A stretch of 56,099 bases of DNA, from assembly GCA_964440915.1 (NCBI GenBank), contig CAYTTV010000021.1:1-56099 (forward strand), written 5' to 3'. The translations under genes were made by a program, and so were the position numbers. Shown here one piece after another: positions 9,288-17,188 of this stretch (within the stretch, counting starts at the first letter, position 1; every line of letters begins with the position of its first letter). This stretch comes from CAMPJM01 sp964440915. GTDB taxonomy: Bacteria; Bacteroidota; Bacteroidia; Cytophagales; Cyclobacteriaceae. The notes beneath the pieces were generated by a model. That model did no database searches, was not told the DNA's origin, and worked only from the letters and a program-made list of their open reading frames with translations.

Positions 9288-11201
9288 TTACCATCCTGGA
9301 TTTTGAGAGAACTCCGGATAAAGATTCACATCCGCCACCTTTAAAGGCAACCAATAATGTTTCTCCGTGAAATTTCGCTGTAGAATTACCTGCTCTCGAA
9401 GGTTGAGCACCCTGTTTTCCGAAGGAGGATTGTCTGGATCAAACGGCTCTACGCGATCGAACTCAATGGAAGTCTTGACCGTATAAGGCTGCTCAATCAG
9501 CAGCAACCAACGACGAAGGTCATTGAAACGATGGGCCTCGAATGCCAACTCCACGGCACGCTCTCTTCTAACTTCTGAAAGAAAAGCATCTGTAGAGCCG
9601 ATAAATTGTGCCGCTACGGGATCAACACCAGCTCTGTCTCGAACAGTATTGATCGCATCGACGGCAGTGCCATTAAACTTAGCCGATGAGGCCGTTGGTG
9701 ATCCAAAGCCCACTGCCGTAGCCTCAGCATACATAAGGTATATATCTGCCAATCGCATGTAGGGAACCATTATATGGAGGGAGTTACTATAACTATGTCC
9801 GTTGTCCAGCTCGTTGGCAGAGAGTGGAACAAATTTGCGGTTAGCATATCCCGTACGACTTTCCGTTGTGACAGGCACCCTATAGCTGCCTCCAGTATAA
9901 AGATTCGCCCATTTGTCATCAGGGTCTCTGCTACCCATAGAACCTTGGACCACCATTACACCATCATAAATAATATCATTGTAAAAACGAGGATCACGTC
10001 CGCGCCACGGATAGCTAGGATCATAACCCGACACAGGATCTGCCTTTGTTATATCATCCGGAAGGGGCAACCCATTGGCCATGCCATAGAAATTGACATA
10101 ATTGGCTGTAGGCAAAAATTTAATGGGATCTCCTCCTCCAACAACTTGAGGTATATACTGCTTGCTAATTCCCCAGTTAGACGCATTAGCATCGAAATAC
10201 GGTGGTCGAAAAATTGCTTCCGTTCCACCAGGAATCCGCCAGTTTTGCCCTGTTGTATAGAAGTTTCTATGATACTCTTCGAATGGAAGCAATGCATATT
10301 GAGTTTGCCCACTTTCTACGAGTTCCAACAGCTCTCCAAAAGCATCGGATGCCTGTTTGCTAAATTCTACATTGTAAGTTCTGCTACCAGTAGATTCATA
10401 GTTCATCAAGGGGCTTCCAGCAAAAAGTAAATTTTTGCCTAAATAGCCTAAAGCCATGATCTTGTTAATCCTTAGCTCGTTCTTACCCGCAGTTTCACGG
10501 CCTACAGTGGTATTGTCCCAGTTAATAGGAAGCAAGTCTGCTGCTCTTCTTAGATCTGCAGCTATTTTCTCTGCAGCTTCATGGTAACTCAATCTTGGCT
10601 CAGCCAACTGTTCATCTGCAGGAAGCACACGGTCTATATAAGGAAGCCCTCCAAAATATTGGATCAGCATAAAATGAAACCATCCTCTGAAAAACAATAA
10701 CTGCCCTTCAATCAATTCTCTTTCCTCAAGCGTAGCGTCGGTCATAAGATCCAAATTGGCCAGACCTACGTTAGCCTTCCTGATTCCATACCAAGCCAAT
10801 GGCCACAAGCCTTTTCTGAATCGTGGGTCCTGATTCGAATCAGTGGTGGTAGAAGCATTGTTCTTGTCCAACCATCCTGCGCCCCAGCCATCATGTTCGC
10901 GCTGCCAGCCCCAGAAGTCGCCGTTTTCAATTTTAACGCCAAAGTGGAAGGTATTGGCAGTAGATTGTATCTCGTCATCTCCCCAATTAAAAGAAGTGGT
11001 CCAGTAGTTGGTAGTAAAGTTGGGGATACACATGTAGAGCTCTTCGGTAAATCCTTGGAAGTTTCGGAAATTTTGAAAAGCAATTTCTTCCGATACCACT
11101 GCATCTGGCGTTTTCTCCAGATAATCCTCACACGATACTACCACCAGGAGCATTGCAGCAACAAGGCAGCTCCTTAATATGGCTTTTGTATAAGCTATCA
11201 T
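9288..11201 (-). CDS. SusD/RagB-family surface glycan-binding lipoprotein 1 (XusB-like)
   Basis: 637 residues with a lipoprotein signal ending LLVVVSC (Cys24). SusD features include the N-terminal EDYLEKTPDAVVSEE opening, GQLLFFRGWFHFMLIQYFGGLPYID (a family core motif at about 165-190, shown here in overlapping parts LFFRGWFHF and YFGGLPYID), and the C-terminal VRRERAVELAFEAHRFNDLRRW signature (key part AFEAHRFNDLRRW). It lies 11 bp after SusC 1 and 35 bp before SusC 2, which indicates one operon. Its predicted role is to bind xylan or xylo-oligosaccharides and deliver them to the partner porin. It resembles the XusB group in size and position; the substrate is inferred from context. Confidence 0.94.
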   Translation of the reverse strand: MIAYTKAILRSCLVAAMLLVVVSCEDYLEKTPDAVVSEEIAFQNFRNFQGFTEELYMCIPNFTTNYWTTSFNWGDDEIQSTANTFHFGVKIENGDFWGWQREHDGWGAGWLDKNNASTTTDSNQDPRFRKGLWPLAWYGIRKANVGLANLDLMTDATLEERELIEGQLLFFRGWFHFMLIQYFGGLPYIDRVLPADEQLAEPRLSYHEAAEKIAADLRRAADLLPINWDNTTVGRETAGKNELRINKIMALGYLGKNLLFAGSPLMNYESTGSRTYNVEFSKQASDAFGELLELVESGQTQYALLPFEEYHRNFYTTGQNWRIPGGTEAIFRPPYFDANASNWGISKQYIPQVVGGGDPIKFLPTANYVNFYGMANGLPLPDDITKADPVSGYDPSYPWRGRDPRFYNDIIYDGVMVVQGSMGSRDPDDKWANLYTGGSYRVPVTTESRTGYANRKFVPLSANELDNGHSYSNSLHIMVPYMRLADIYLMYAEATAVGFGSPTASSAKFNGTAVDAINTVRDRAGVDPVAAQFIGSTDAFLSEVRRERAVELAFEAHRFNDLRRWLLLIEQPYTVKTSIEFDRVEPFDPDNPPSENRVLNLREQVILQRNFTEKHYWLPLKVADVNLYPEFSQNPGW

Positions 11202-11212
11202 ATAATATATTT

Positions 11213-14200
11213 TTAAAATGTAACACTTAAACCTAGATTAAACCGTCTGGTAGTAGGATATGCCCCTTGAGAAGCCCAACCAGTCGCTGCAAAGTTCGAC
11301 TCCCTGTCATCAGGCATGTCTGTCCAAAGCAATAGGTTATTTCCACTGGCATAAATCCTGAAGCTCTGAAGGCCAAGGCCTTTCACAAATTCGGAATCAA
11401 AACGATATCCAATTTCAGCGTTCTTCAGACGGAGATAGGAAGCATCATAGAAGTAACGGCTTCCGCTATTGTACCCAGCAGGGGTTGTAAGCCAACGGGG
11501 CATCGGTGTTTCAGGATCTACGGCGTCTTTTGACCAGTAAGTGCCTTGTTCATATACCCTATTCAATTTACCTCCAAGGCTACCTAGCACTACTTGTCGC
11601 GTTACGTTTGTTACTCCGTAGAACTGCACAAACATGCTAAGCCCTCTCCATTCAAAACCAACACTAGAACTGTATGTGTTTTCTGGCACTCCAGTAAAAC
11701 CGTAAGGAGCACTATCGAAATTATCGATCACCCCGTCGCCGTTGTAATCCAGGATATGAAAATTACCAGGGATTTTAGCCAAATTATTGGAGTTATGCGT
11801 AGTGCTTGCATATAATTCATCCCAAGAATTGTAGAAACCGCTACTGATATGTGTACGGGCTTGATCAATTGCATATCCTTCATCCTTTTGATAGTCGTTG
11901 AGCAACTTAGGATCATCCCTTTCTATAATTTCATTTTGCGCATGCGTCATGGCAAACTTTGCCCATACATTCAGGCCATTGTCAAAAGTGTGGTTGAGTC
12001 CAAGACTGACCTCATAGCCCTCAGATTTCACGCGTCCTAAATTGGCCGCTGGGGCATCCATCCCAAAGTAATCAGGTATTGCCCTATCATTGCCAGGGAT
12101 TAGAATGTCCTTTCTGTCCTCTTTAAAATACTCGACAGTGCCATCGATCAATCCGTTAAAAATCACGAAATCTAAACCCGCATTGTATTTGTAAGCGGTT
12201 TCCCAACGTATAGAAGGATTACCCAAACTACTAACCCGATACCAGTCATAAGGACTTGCCTCCCCACCAGCGCCAACTAAGCCCAAAGAAGAAGTTCCTC
12301 CATAGGCCCACTGGTCAGTAAAGAGCCATCTTTGATCAGGATTTAAAACCCTGTCATTACCTACTTCACCATAAGAACCACGTAATTTCAGCACATCAAT
12401 AAATGAAATTGACTTCATGAATTGCTCTTCAGAGATGTTCCACCCCACTCCGCCTGAAGAGAAAAAGGCAAATCGGTACTCTGGGGCAAACTGCTCTGAC
12501 CCATTATAAGCACCATTATACTCTAGCATATATTTGCTCTTATAATTATAGGTGGCCCTAAAAACCCAATCCTCTCTATATCTTGGCACTTCACTATCGG
12601 TTGCAAATTGCTGACGGTTCATCAGTCCCATAAGCGAGTAGTTGTGGTCATCGGCGATAGTCCCTGCATAATTCAATTGAAGCTGATAAAAGATCTTACG
12701 ATAAGTTCTATCAATTCTTCCACCGTCTACACTCCACTTTGCTCCTTCATCGTAAAAATCGAAGTTGGTAGTAGTCTGAAAGCTGTTCTTATATTGCATC
12801 TCACCGGTGGCAGGATTCATCCATCCCAATTGAAGGGCATTGTTAGCATCATTTACACCCCTATCAACCTCTCTGAACTCGTTGTCCACCGCTAACGTAC
12901 CTTTAAAATCCAAGCCTTTCAATATCATGTCCAGGTCCTGATCCAAAACAAATGTGGTGGATATACGGGTGTCGGTCAATTTGTGGAAACCATTTGTGGC
13001 GAGAATACGCACTGAATTTTGAGCAGCCTGCTCATTGAGCCCGTAATATGCCCAGGTGCCATCAGGGTAGCGCGGCACAAAAACATCTGGTGCACCGTTA
13101 TAAGCAGCGTCCCACACATTATATTCGTTTAGGAAAACCCTTGGTTTTTTACGCACGGCATAAGTTCCTCCCAAGTTGGCCTGAAGTTTTGTAGTAGGCG
13201 ATAACTGAAAGTCCAAATTACTCCTGAAATTCAACCGGTTATAGCCATAACCAGCTTGGTAACCACGGCCACTATCGAATTTCTTGAACATATCATCTTC
13301 ATTCTGAAAATCTATATTAGCGAAGTACTTCACCAGTTCGGTACCACCTCGTATGCCCACATTGGCATTGAAAGCCATCGCATAGTCTTTGAATAGGGTG
13401 TTTTGCCAATCCACATTCGGATAGCGCACAGACTCATGAAGATTCGCTGGGTAACGGTATTTATACCTGATATCCTCTGGGATAATCTCAGACCAGCCAT
13501 CTGGAGCAATTGCAAGTTCGTTTTCGATCGCTCGGTTTCTCACACCAATGGCATCGTAAGAATCATATTTTCCTGGAAGCTTAGAAACCCATTTCAAGGT
13601 AGAATTAGCAGTTGCTGTTATCTCTGCCTTTCCTTCACGTCCTCTTTTCGTAGTGATGATAATAACACCGTTGGCTCCTCTCGAACCAAACACGGCTGTA
13701 GCAGAAGCATCTTTTAATACAGATATCGATTCTACAGAACCTATATCCATTGTATTAAAAAAATCTTGCCGCTCAATGCCATCTACAAGGATCAAAGGTT
13801 GGGAACCATTCCATGTATTTTGGCCCCTAATATATATTTCGGGATTTTCCTCCCCTGGCATACCAGTACTGGAGTTTGTAATAAGGCCTGGCAAGTTGCC
13901 CGTCAGCGCAGCGCCAACGTTTGAAATACCGCCAGTGCGCTCAAGTATATCTCCTGATACCTGAGTAACGGCTCCTACTACGGTTTCCTTTTTCTGTTCG
14001 CCATAACCAATGATTACTACTTCCCCTAGAGAAGTGATGTCTTGGATCATGGTAACATTGATGGTAGTCCGGTTGCCCACAACTACTTCCTCAGTCTCAT
14101 AGCCAATAAAACTGAAAATCAACACTGTTTCTGGTGACGGCACGCTTATGGCATAGTTTCCATCGATATCTGTTATCACACCGACATTGGCATCTTTTAT

Positions 14201-14386
14201 TCTGATATTAACTCCGGGAAGACCTTCGTCGTCCTCAAATGAGACAACCTTTCCTCTAACCATGATGCTGGCCTGCTCTTCGCCTAACTCGGTTGCCCAC
14301 GAGTCCTCCGCAAAGAAAACGCTTCCTCCTACACATAGAAATGCATAAAGCACCATGTACAGACTCTTTCGTAGATTTTTTTTCAT
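11213..14386 (-). CDS. SusC/RagA-family TonB-dependent outer-membrane transporter 1 (XusA-like), first gene of the xylan operon
   Basis: 1057 residues. After a signal peptide (cleavage near SWA) there is a CarboxypepD_reg-like domain (about 40-118: GKVVSFEDDEGLPGVNIRI, GVITDIDGNYAISV, FSFIGYETEEV). The plug follows (about 120-240: EVVIIGYGEQKKETVVGAV, LILVDGIERQDF, AVFGSRGANGVIIITTKRG), then the barrel, ending RRFNLGLSVTF. All family landmarks are intact. It takes up xylan-derived oligosaccharides with the SusD protein encoded 11 bp downstream. A predicted promoter lies about 390 bp upstream, so the message carries a long 5' leader. No hybrid two-component regulator or other activator gene is present in the window, so control must come from elsewhere. 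Confidence 0.95.
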   Translation of the reverse strand: MKKNLRKSLYMVLYAFLCVGGSVFFAEDSWATELGEEQASIMVRGKVVSFEDDEGLPGVNIRIKDANVGVITDIDGNYAISVPSPETVLIFSFIGYETEEVVVGNRTTINVTMIQDITSLGEVVIIGYGEQKKETVVGAVTQVSGDILERTGGISNVGAALTGNLPGLITNSSTGMPGEENPEIYIRGQNTWNGSQPLILVDGIERQDFFNTMDIGSVESISVLKDASATAVFGSRGANGVIIITTKRGREGKAEITATANSTLKWVSKLPGKYDSYDAIGVRNRAIENELAIAPDGWSEIIPEDIRYKYRYPANLHESVRYPNVDWQNTLFKDYAMAFNANVGIRGGTELVKYFANIDFQNEDDMFKKFDSGRGYQAGYGYNRLNFRSNLDFQLSPTTKLQANLGGTYAVRKKPRVFLNEYNVWDAAYNGAPDVFVPRYPDGTWAYYGLNEQAAQNSVRILATNGFHKLTDTRISTTFVLDQDLDMILKGLDFKGTLAVDNEFREVDRGVNDANNALQLGWMNPATGEMQYKNSFQTTTNFDFYDEGAKWSVDGGRIDRTYRKIFYQLQLNYAGTIADDHNYSLMGLMNRQQFATDSEVPRYREDWVFRATYNYKSKYMLEYNGAYNGSEQFAPEYRFAFFSSGGVGWNISEEQFMKSISFIDVLKLRGSYGEVGNDRVLNPDQRWLFTDQWAYGGTSSLGLVGAGGEASPYDWYRVSSLGNPSIRWETAYKYNAGLDFVIFNGLIDGTVEYFKEDRKDILIPGNDRAIPDYFGMDAPAANLGRVKSEGYEVSLGLNHTFDNGLNVWAKFAMTHAQNEIIERDDPKLLNDYQKDEGYAIDQARTHISSGFYNSWDELYASTTHNSNNLAKIPGNFHILDYNGDGVIDNFDSAPYGFTGVPENTYSSSVGFEWRGLSMFVQFYGVTNVTRQVVLGSLGGKLNRVYEQGTYWSKDAVDPETPMPRWLTTPAGYNSGSRYFYDASYLRLKNAEIGYRFDSEFVKGLGLQSFRIYASGNNLLLWTDMPDDRESNFAATGWASQGAYPTTRRFNLGLSVTF

Positions 14387-14770
14387 GTTTAACTTATTAT
14401 TTTAACTATTTAAATTGCTTTTTAGCCCTTATTCAACAGCGACCTTTTAACAAAATGCTCGAATAAACTCATTCTTAACAGAGCTGATTTTTTAAAAGGC
14501 CTTAACTTGTATCATTCTTCATGCACTATATTATTTAGGTAAGCTATATTTATTATTATTTGAATTGATTCCATCTATTTCACTTCTTTCTGATTAAGCC
14601 CAATGGTTGCGCACCGCTACGCAATCGTTTGTTAATATTTAAATTTTGCTACTCTAACTTTGTCTTCCAGTTTTTTGAGTTTAGAAGTTCAACTGATAGA
14701 CTGTTTAATCTTTAAAATGATGAGGTACGAATGAAGTACCAATATGTCCGGACGCTTTTTTATATTGGTA
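14387..14770 (-). other. Long 5' leader of the xylan operon
   Basis: About 380 nt separate the predicted transcription start (near 14770) from the SusC start at 14386. No open frame of convincing quality lies here. Besides the 5'-end hairpin there is a small stem, TTGCG (14607-14611) with CGCAA (14620-14624). The leader is AT-rich. It might host post-transcriptional control, but I recognise no riboswitch in it. Confidence 0.5.
14737..14770 (-). promoter_or_regulatory. Hairpin at the predicted 5' end of the xylan operon transcript
   Basis: TACCAATAT (14737-14745 on the plus strand) is the exact inverted partner of ATATTGGTA (14762-14770). The 16-nt loop contains the self-complementary octamer GTCCGGAC (14746-14753). 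Read on the minus strand, the stem begins 4 nt after the -7 element TATATTTG, so it would start at or next to +1. Such 5' stems commonly protect messages from decay. An operator function for the same inverted repeat is also possible. Confidence 0.55.
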
Positions 14771-14774
14771 AAGA

Positions 14775-14803
14775 CAAATATATCTGGCAGGGATACAAGA
14801 CAA
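14775..14803 (-). promoter_or_regulatory. Bacteroidota-type promoter of the xylan operon
   Basis: On the minus strand the sequence reads TTG (14803-14801), an 18-bp spacer, then TATATTTG (14782-14775). This fits the -33 TTG / -7 TAnnTTTG consensus of the main Bacteroidota sigma factor with normal spacing. The start site would fall around 14771-14768, directly before the 5' hairpin. The nearest copy of the 21-bp-spaced heptamer array ends 8 bp upstream of the -33 element, the usual place for an activator. Confidence 0.65.
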
Positions 14804-14811
14804 GAATATTT

Positions 14812-14883
14812 ATGTTACCGATCCTATCCTCCATGTTACATATAGGGAATAGCATGTTACAAAAGTTTGTCGCCATGTAACAT
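14812..14883 (-). promoter_or_regulatory. Four-copy operator-like array, ATGT(T/A)AC every 21 bp
   Basis: On the plus strand, ATGTTACCG starts at 14812, ATGTTACAT at 14833, ATGTTACAA at 14854 and ATGTAACAT at 14875. All three intervals are exactly 21 bp, two turns of B-DNA, while the sequence between the copies is not conserved. The second and fourth copies are 9-bp palindromes apart from the central base. On the operon strand the unit reads GTAACAT, and the array sits directly upstream of the predicted -33 element. Direct repeats at 21 bp are how AraC-type DNA-binding domains, including those of hybrid two-component regulators, line up on promoters. That link is inference. Confidence 0.6.
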
Positions 14884-15074
14884 TTACCTTCTGGATGGCT
14901 CTATGAATGGTTTTTATGGATATTACAAAGAAGCTAAGGAGGGCTACGAATTCTAGGAGGAAAAAATAAAATGTATCAAGAGGAAGGAATGTATCAAGGG
15001 AAAATTGAATAAATTGATTGCGTACCCATAAGTAAAATTTTGGATTTCAATACAGCGGATCTCGGATATTACAA
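14884..15074. other. Non-coding stretch with two very short plus-strand frames
   Basis: There is no recognisable gene. A perfect AGGAGG (14955-14960) stands 10 nt before an ATG at 14971 that opens a 13-codon peptide (MYQEEGMYQGKIE, stop ending at 15012). The decamer ATGTATCAAG occurs twice inside it (14971 and 14989). A 20-codon basic frame (14907-14969) overlaps the ribosome site. Both may be chance; they precede no gene on the plus strand. Confidence 0.3.
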
Positions 15075-15232
15075 CCATTTTCCATAATAGGCTTAGCTGA
15101 ATATCGGATCATTTGACATTTATCTTTTCAGGAATGAACCATGATTTGGCTAAAGCCTTGTCCACATATACAACCATGCCTCCGGACGAATCCAGAGGCA
15201 ATTGACCTTGTGATATTGTATTGGCCGATTTC
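15075..15232. repeat. Imperfect direct repeat, copy 1 (158 bp)
   Basis: Starts CCATTTTCCATA and ends TTGGCCGATTTC. It matches 15419-15578 almost base for base; I count about four substitutions clustered near 15185-15205 and one 2-nt indel near the left end. The minus strand carries the same C-terminal coding scrap as copy 2, but the reading frame is interrupted by TAG at the right boundary. There the sequence joins an unrelated frame containing TVDISTLPTGARPVKIEIG. Confidence 0.85.
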
Positions 15233-15339
15233 TATCTTAACAGGCCTTGCACCGGTTGGCAGAGTGCTTATATCCACTGTTCATTTTAATGAAAGAATGC
15301 GGGAATTCTACTAACCTTAGTCTTGCGTTAATCAGGTTG

Positions 15340-15430
15340 TGACTTCATCCTGACTTCATCCCATGTTATGATATTTGTTCCCATTCTTATTTTTGCATCA
15401 TTAGGAATGTGGGTAAAGCCATTTTCCATA
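15340..15430 (-). pseudogene. Possible C-terminal fragment of a lost gene (between the repeat copies)
   Basis: On the minus strand a frame entering from copy 2 reads MENGFTHIPNDAKIRMG and continues TNIITWDEVRMKSQPD before a TAA stop near 15340. Its composition looks like genuine protein, but the reading is only about 35 codons and starts inside the repeat. I do not recognise the family. It supports the idea that 15075-15612 is built from broken gene ends. Confidence 0.3.
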
Positions 15431-15578
15431 TAATAGGCTTAGCTGAATATCGGATCATTTGACATTTATCTTTTCAGGAATGAACCATGATTTGGCTAAA
15501 GCCTTGTCCACATATACAACCATGCCTCCGGATGAATCCAAAGTCAATTGACTTTGTGATATTGTATTGGCCGATTTC
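15419..15578. repeat. Imperfect direct repeat, copy 2 (160 bp)
   Basis: Second copy of the block at 15075-15232, ending 66 bp from the tRNA-Pro gene. In this copy the minus-strand coding frame remains open across its right boundary. That suggests copy 2 is the original and copy 1 the duplicate. Confidence 0.85.
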
Positions 15579-15609
15579 GGACCAAGCAAGATTTCTGGGG
15601 GGCTGGCAT
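15455..15609 (-). pseudogene. C-terminal remnant of an unidentified gene, truncated at the tRNA-Pro terminator
   Basis: The minus strand reads FYASPPEILLGPKSANTISQ, continues through LDSSGGMVVYVDKALAKSWF and ends IPEKINVK before TGA (15457-15455), about 50 codons. Two of the four differences from copy 1 are synonymous in this frame and none are in the alternative frame, which supports it as the true frame. There is no start codon. The open frame runs into the terminator of the tRNA-Pro gene, so the 5' part has been lost. The composition suggests a secreted or enzyme C-terminus; I do not recognise the family. Confidence 0.5.
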
Positions 15610-15613
15610 AAAA

Positions 15614-15642
15614 AAAGCCTGTAGATAAAATCTACAGGCTTT
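15614..15642 (-). terminator. Terminator of the tRNA-Ser/tRNA-Pro transcript
   Basis: AAAGCCTGTAGA (15614-15625) and TCTACAGGCTTT (15631-15642) form a perfect 12-bp stem with a 5-nt loop. On the minus strand it is followed by a run of U. It starts 3 nt after the 3' end of tRNA-Pro. The A/T runs on both sides make it potentially bidirectional. Confidence 0.85.
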
Positions 15643-15644
15643 TG

Positions 15645-15719
15645 TCGGGGTGGCAAGATTCGAACTTGCGACCTCCTGGTCCCAAACCAGGCGCGATGAC
15701 CGGGCTACGCTACACCCCG
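15645..15719 (-). tRNA. tRNA-Pro (anticodon TGG)
   Basis: The minus strand gives a 75-nt cloverleaf. Acceptor CGGGGTG pairs with CACCCCG plus discriminator A. The anticodon stem CCTGG/CCAGG encloses loop TTTGGGA with anticodon TGG, and the T arm contains GTTCGAATC. No CCA is encoded. It lies 72 bp downstream of tRNA-Ser and is probably co-transcribed with it. Confidence 0.95.
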
Positions 15720-15790
15720 TGACTATTTGGAGATTTTCTGATTTGTTGACCTTTCACCAAATCAAAAGTTAATAAATCAACAAACGTCCA

Positions 15791-15880
<90 letters not shown>

Positions 15881-15907
15881 AAGGCTTCCCGTTTCCGAAA
15901 AGTGATG

Positions 15908-15940
15908 CAAATATAGTATAAGTAATTTGACATAACCAAA
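15908..15940 (-). promoter_or_regulatory. Promoter of the tRNA-Ser/tRNA-Pro pair
   Basis: On the minus strand TTTG (15940-15937) is followed after 21 bp by TATATTTG (15915-15908), a full match to the Bacteroidota consensus. It ends 27 bp upstream of tRNA-Ser. The same -7 octamer is used at the xylan operon promoter. Confidence 0.7.
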
Positions 15941-16065
15941 ATCAACCCCAAAAAATAATAAAATAGTTGATAGGCGACCCTTCACACACCTGTAATACTA
16001 CAGTATAGTCCTGAAAACATTCATTGTAGGCCATTTCAAATATTTTACCTTTACAAAGGCTTTAC

Positions 16066-16073
16066 TATATTTG
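16066..16073 (+). promoter_or_regulatory. Likely -7 element of the batB-batC transcript
   Basis: TATATTTG on the plus strand, about 75 bp before batB. I see no TTG at the usual -33 distance. The surrounding CTATATTTGTCCAC is repeated exactly ahead of the GT2 gene at 35307. Confidence 0.45.
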
Positions 16074-16147
16074 TCCACCACTATCCATAATAAAATACTT
16101 TACTAAACAGTTCTATTGGAAGCACAAGCATTAACCCCCTCGATGAA

Positions 16148-17116
16148 ATGACATGGTACAACGCATTTGGCCCGACTGAATATCTGCTCATTTTTGGCTT
16201 TATTGGACTGTATTCTCTATATGTCTTTCGCATAATCAAGATAGCCAAACAGCTTGGGTCAGATTTTAAAAATATCTTTATAAAACTTTTACTAAGGACA
16301 GTCTATTTCGGTTTATTCATTATTGCTTTATTAGGGCCTTCTTTTGGTGCCGATAGAAAAGAGGTAAAAACCATTGGGAAAGATATCTTCTTTGCTGTCG
16401 ACTTAAGCGAATCCATGAATGCTGATGACATTGCACCATCACGGCTGCAAAAAGTAAAGTTTGAACTCAAGAACCTCATTAGAGCATTTAGCTCTGACCG
16501 AATGGGAATTGTCATCTTTTCATCAGAGGCCTTTATCCAATGTCCCCTTACCTTTGACCAAAGTGCCCTTAATTTATTTGCAGAAACGTTGAATACAGGG
16601 CTTGTGCCCAGTTCAGGTACAGATTTTGCCCCTCCCCTTAAAATGGCACTTTCAAGACTAAATGTAGAAACAGAAAATCCTACCCAACAAAAATCTAAGG
16701 TCGTTATCTTAATCAGCGACGGAGAAGATTTTGGCAACGAGTCTTCCGATGTAGCAAAAGAAATGGCCAGCAATGGCATAAAGGTCTTTACGCTAGGGGT
16801 AGGAACAACGGAAGGGTCGAGAATTCCGACACAAAGAGGTTACAAGCAAAACAAAGAAGGCGAAATAGTAGTGACCGAGCTCAAGCCAGAGGCACTGAAG
16901 CGAATCGCCAATATAACAGGTGGTGAATATTTTGAACTCAGCAACTCCAACAATTCTGTTACTCAGCTGATCAGCGCAATAAATAGCATAGAAGGAGAGC
17001 TTAGAGGAACTAGAACAATAGATATCACCGCTAATAAATACTATTACTTTTTGGCACTAGCTTTATGCTTATTGGTGTTAGATTTATTAGTAAGTATAAA
17101 AACTGTAAAAATATAG
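16148..17116 (+). CDS. batB: VWA-domain membrane protein, BatB-like (aerotolerance operon type)
   Basis: 322 residues. Two N-terminal membrane helices (about 12-30 and 45-65) precede a von Willebrand A domain with an intact MIDAS motif DLSES (85-89), a following Thr-containing loop (SGTDFAPPL) and VVILISDGEDFG. A C-terminal helix (about 298-318) anchors the protein. This layout and the following BatC-type TPR gene match BatA/BatB proteins of the Bacteroides aerotolerance cluster. Their biochemical role is unsettled; a membrane complex that helps cells withstand oxidative or envelope stress has been proposed. The usual upstream partners (MoxR ATPase, DUF58, batA) are missing here, with tRNA genes in their place. 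Confidence 0.88.
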   Translation: MTWYNAFGPTEYLLIFGFIGLYSLYVFRIIKIAKQLGSDFKNIFIKLLLRTVYFGLFIIALLGPSFGADRKEVKTIGKDIFFAVDLSESMNADDIAPSRLQKVKFELKNLIRAFSSDRMGIVIFSSEAFIQCPLTFDQSALNLFAETLNTGLVPSSGTDFAPPLKMALSRLNVETENPTQQKSKVVILISDGEDFGNESSDVAKEMASNGIKVFTLGVGTTEGSRIPTQRGYKQNKEGEIVVTELKPEALKRIANITGGEYFELSNSNNSVTQLISAINSIEGELRGTRTIDITANKYYYFLALALCLLVLDLLVSIKTVKI

Positions 17117-17188
17117 TCTAAACGACGTTAAGAATAAGCAGTAGAACTTCTTACGATTGGCTTACGTGATTTTAAAATTTTATAATAG

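Noticed and set aside
14812..14883. Reading the 21-bp array as a short CRISPR
   Set aside because: Only seven to nine bases are conserved per unit and there are no spacers of normal length or cas genes; operator sites explain it better.
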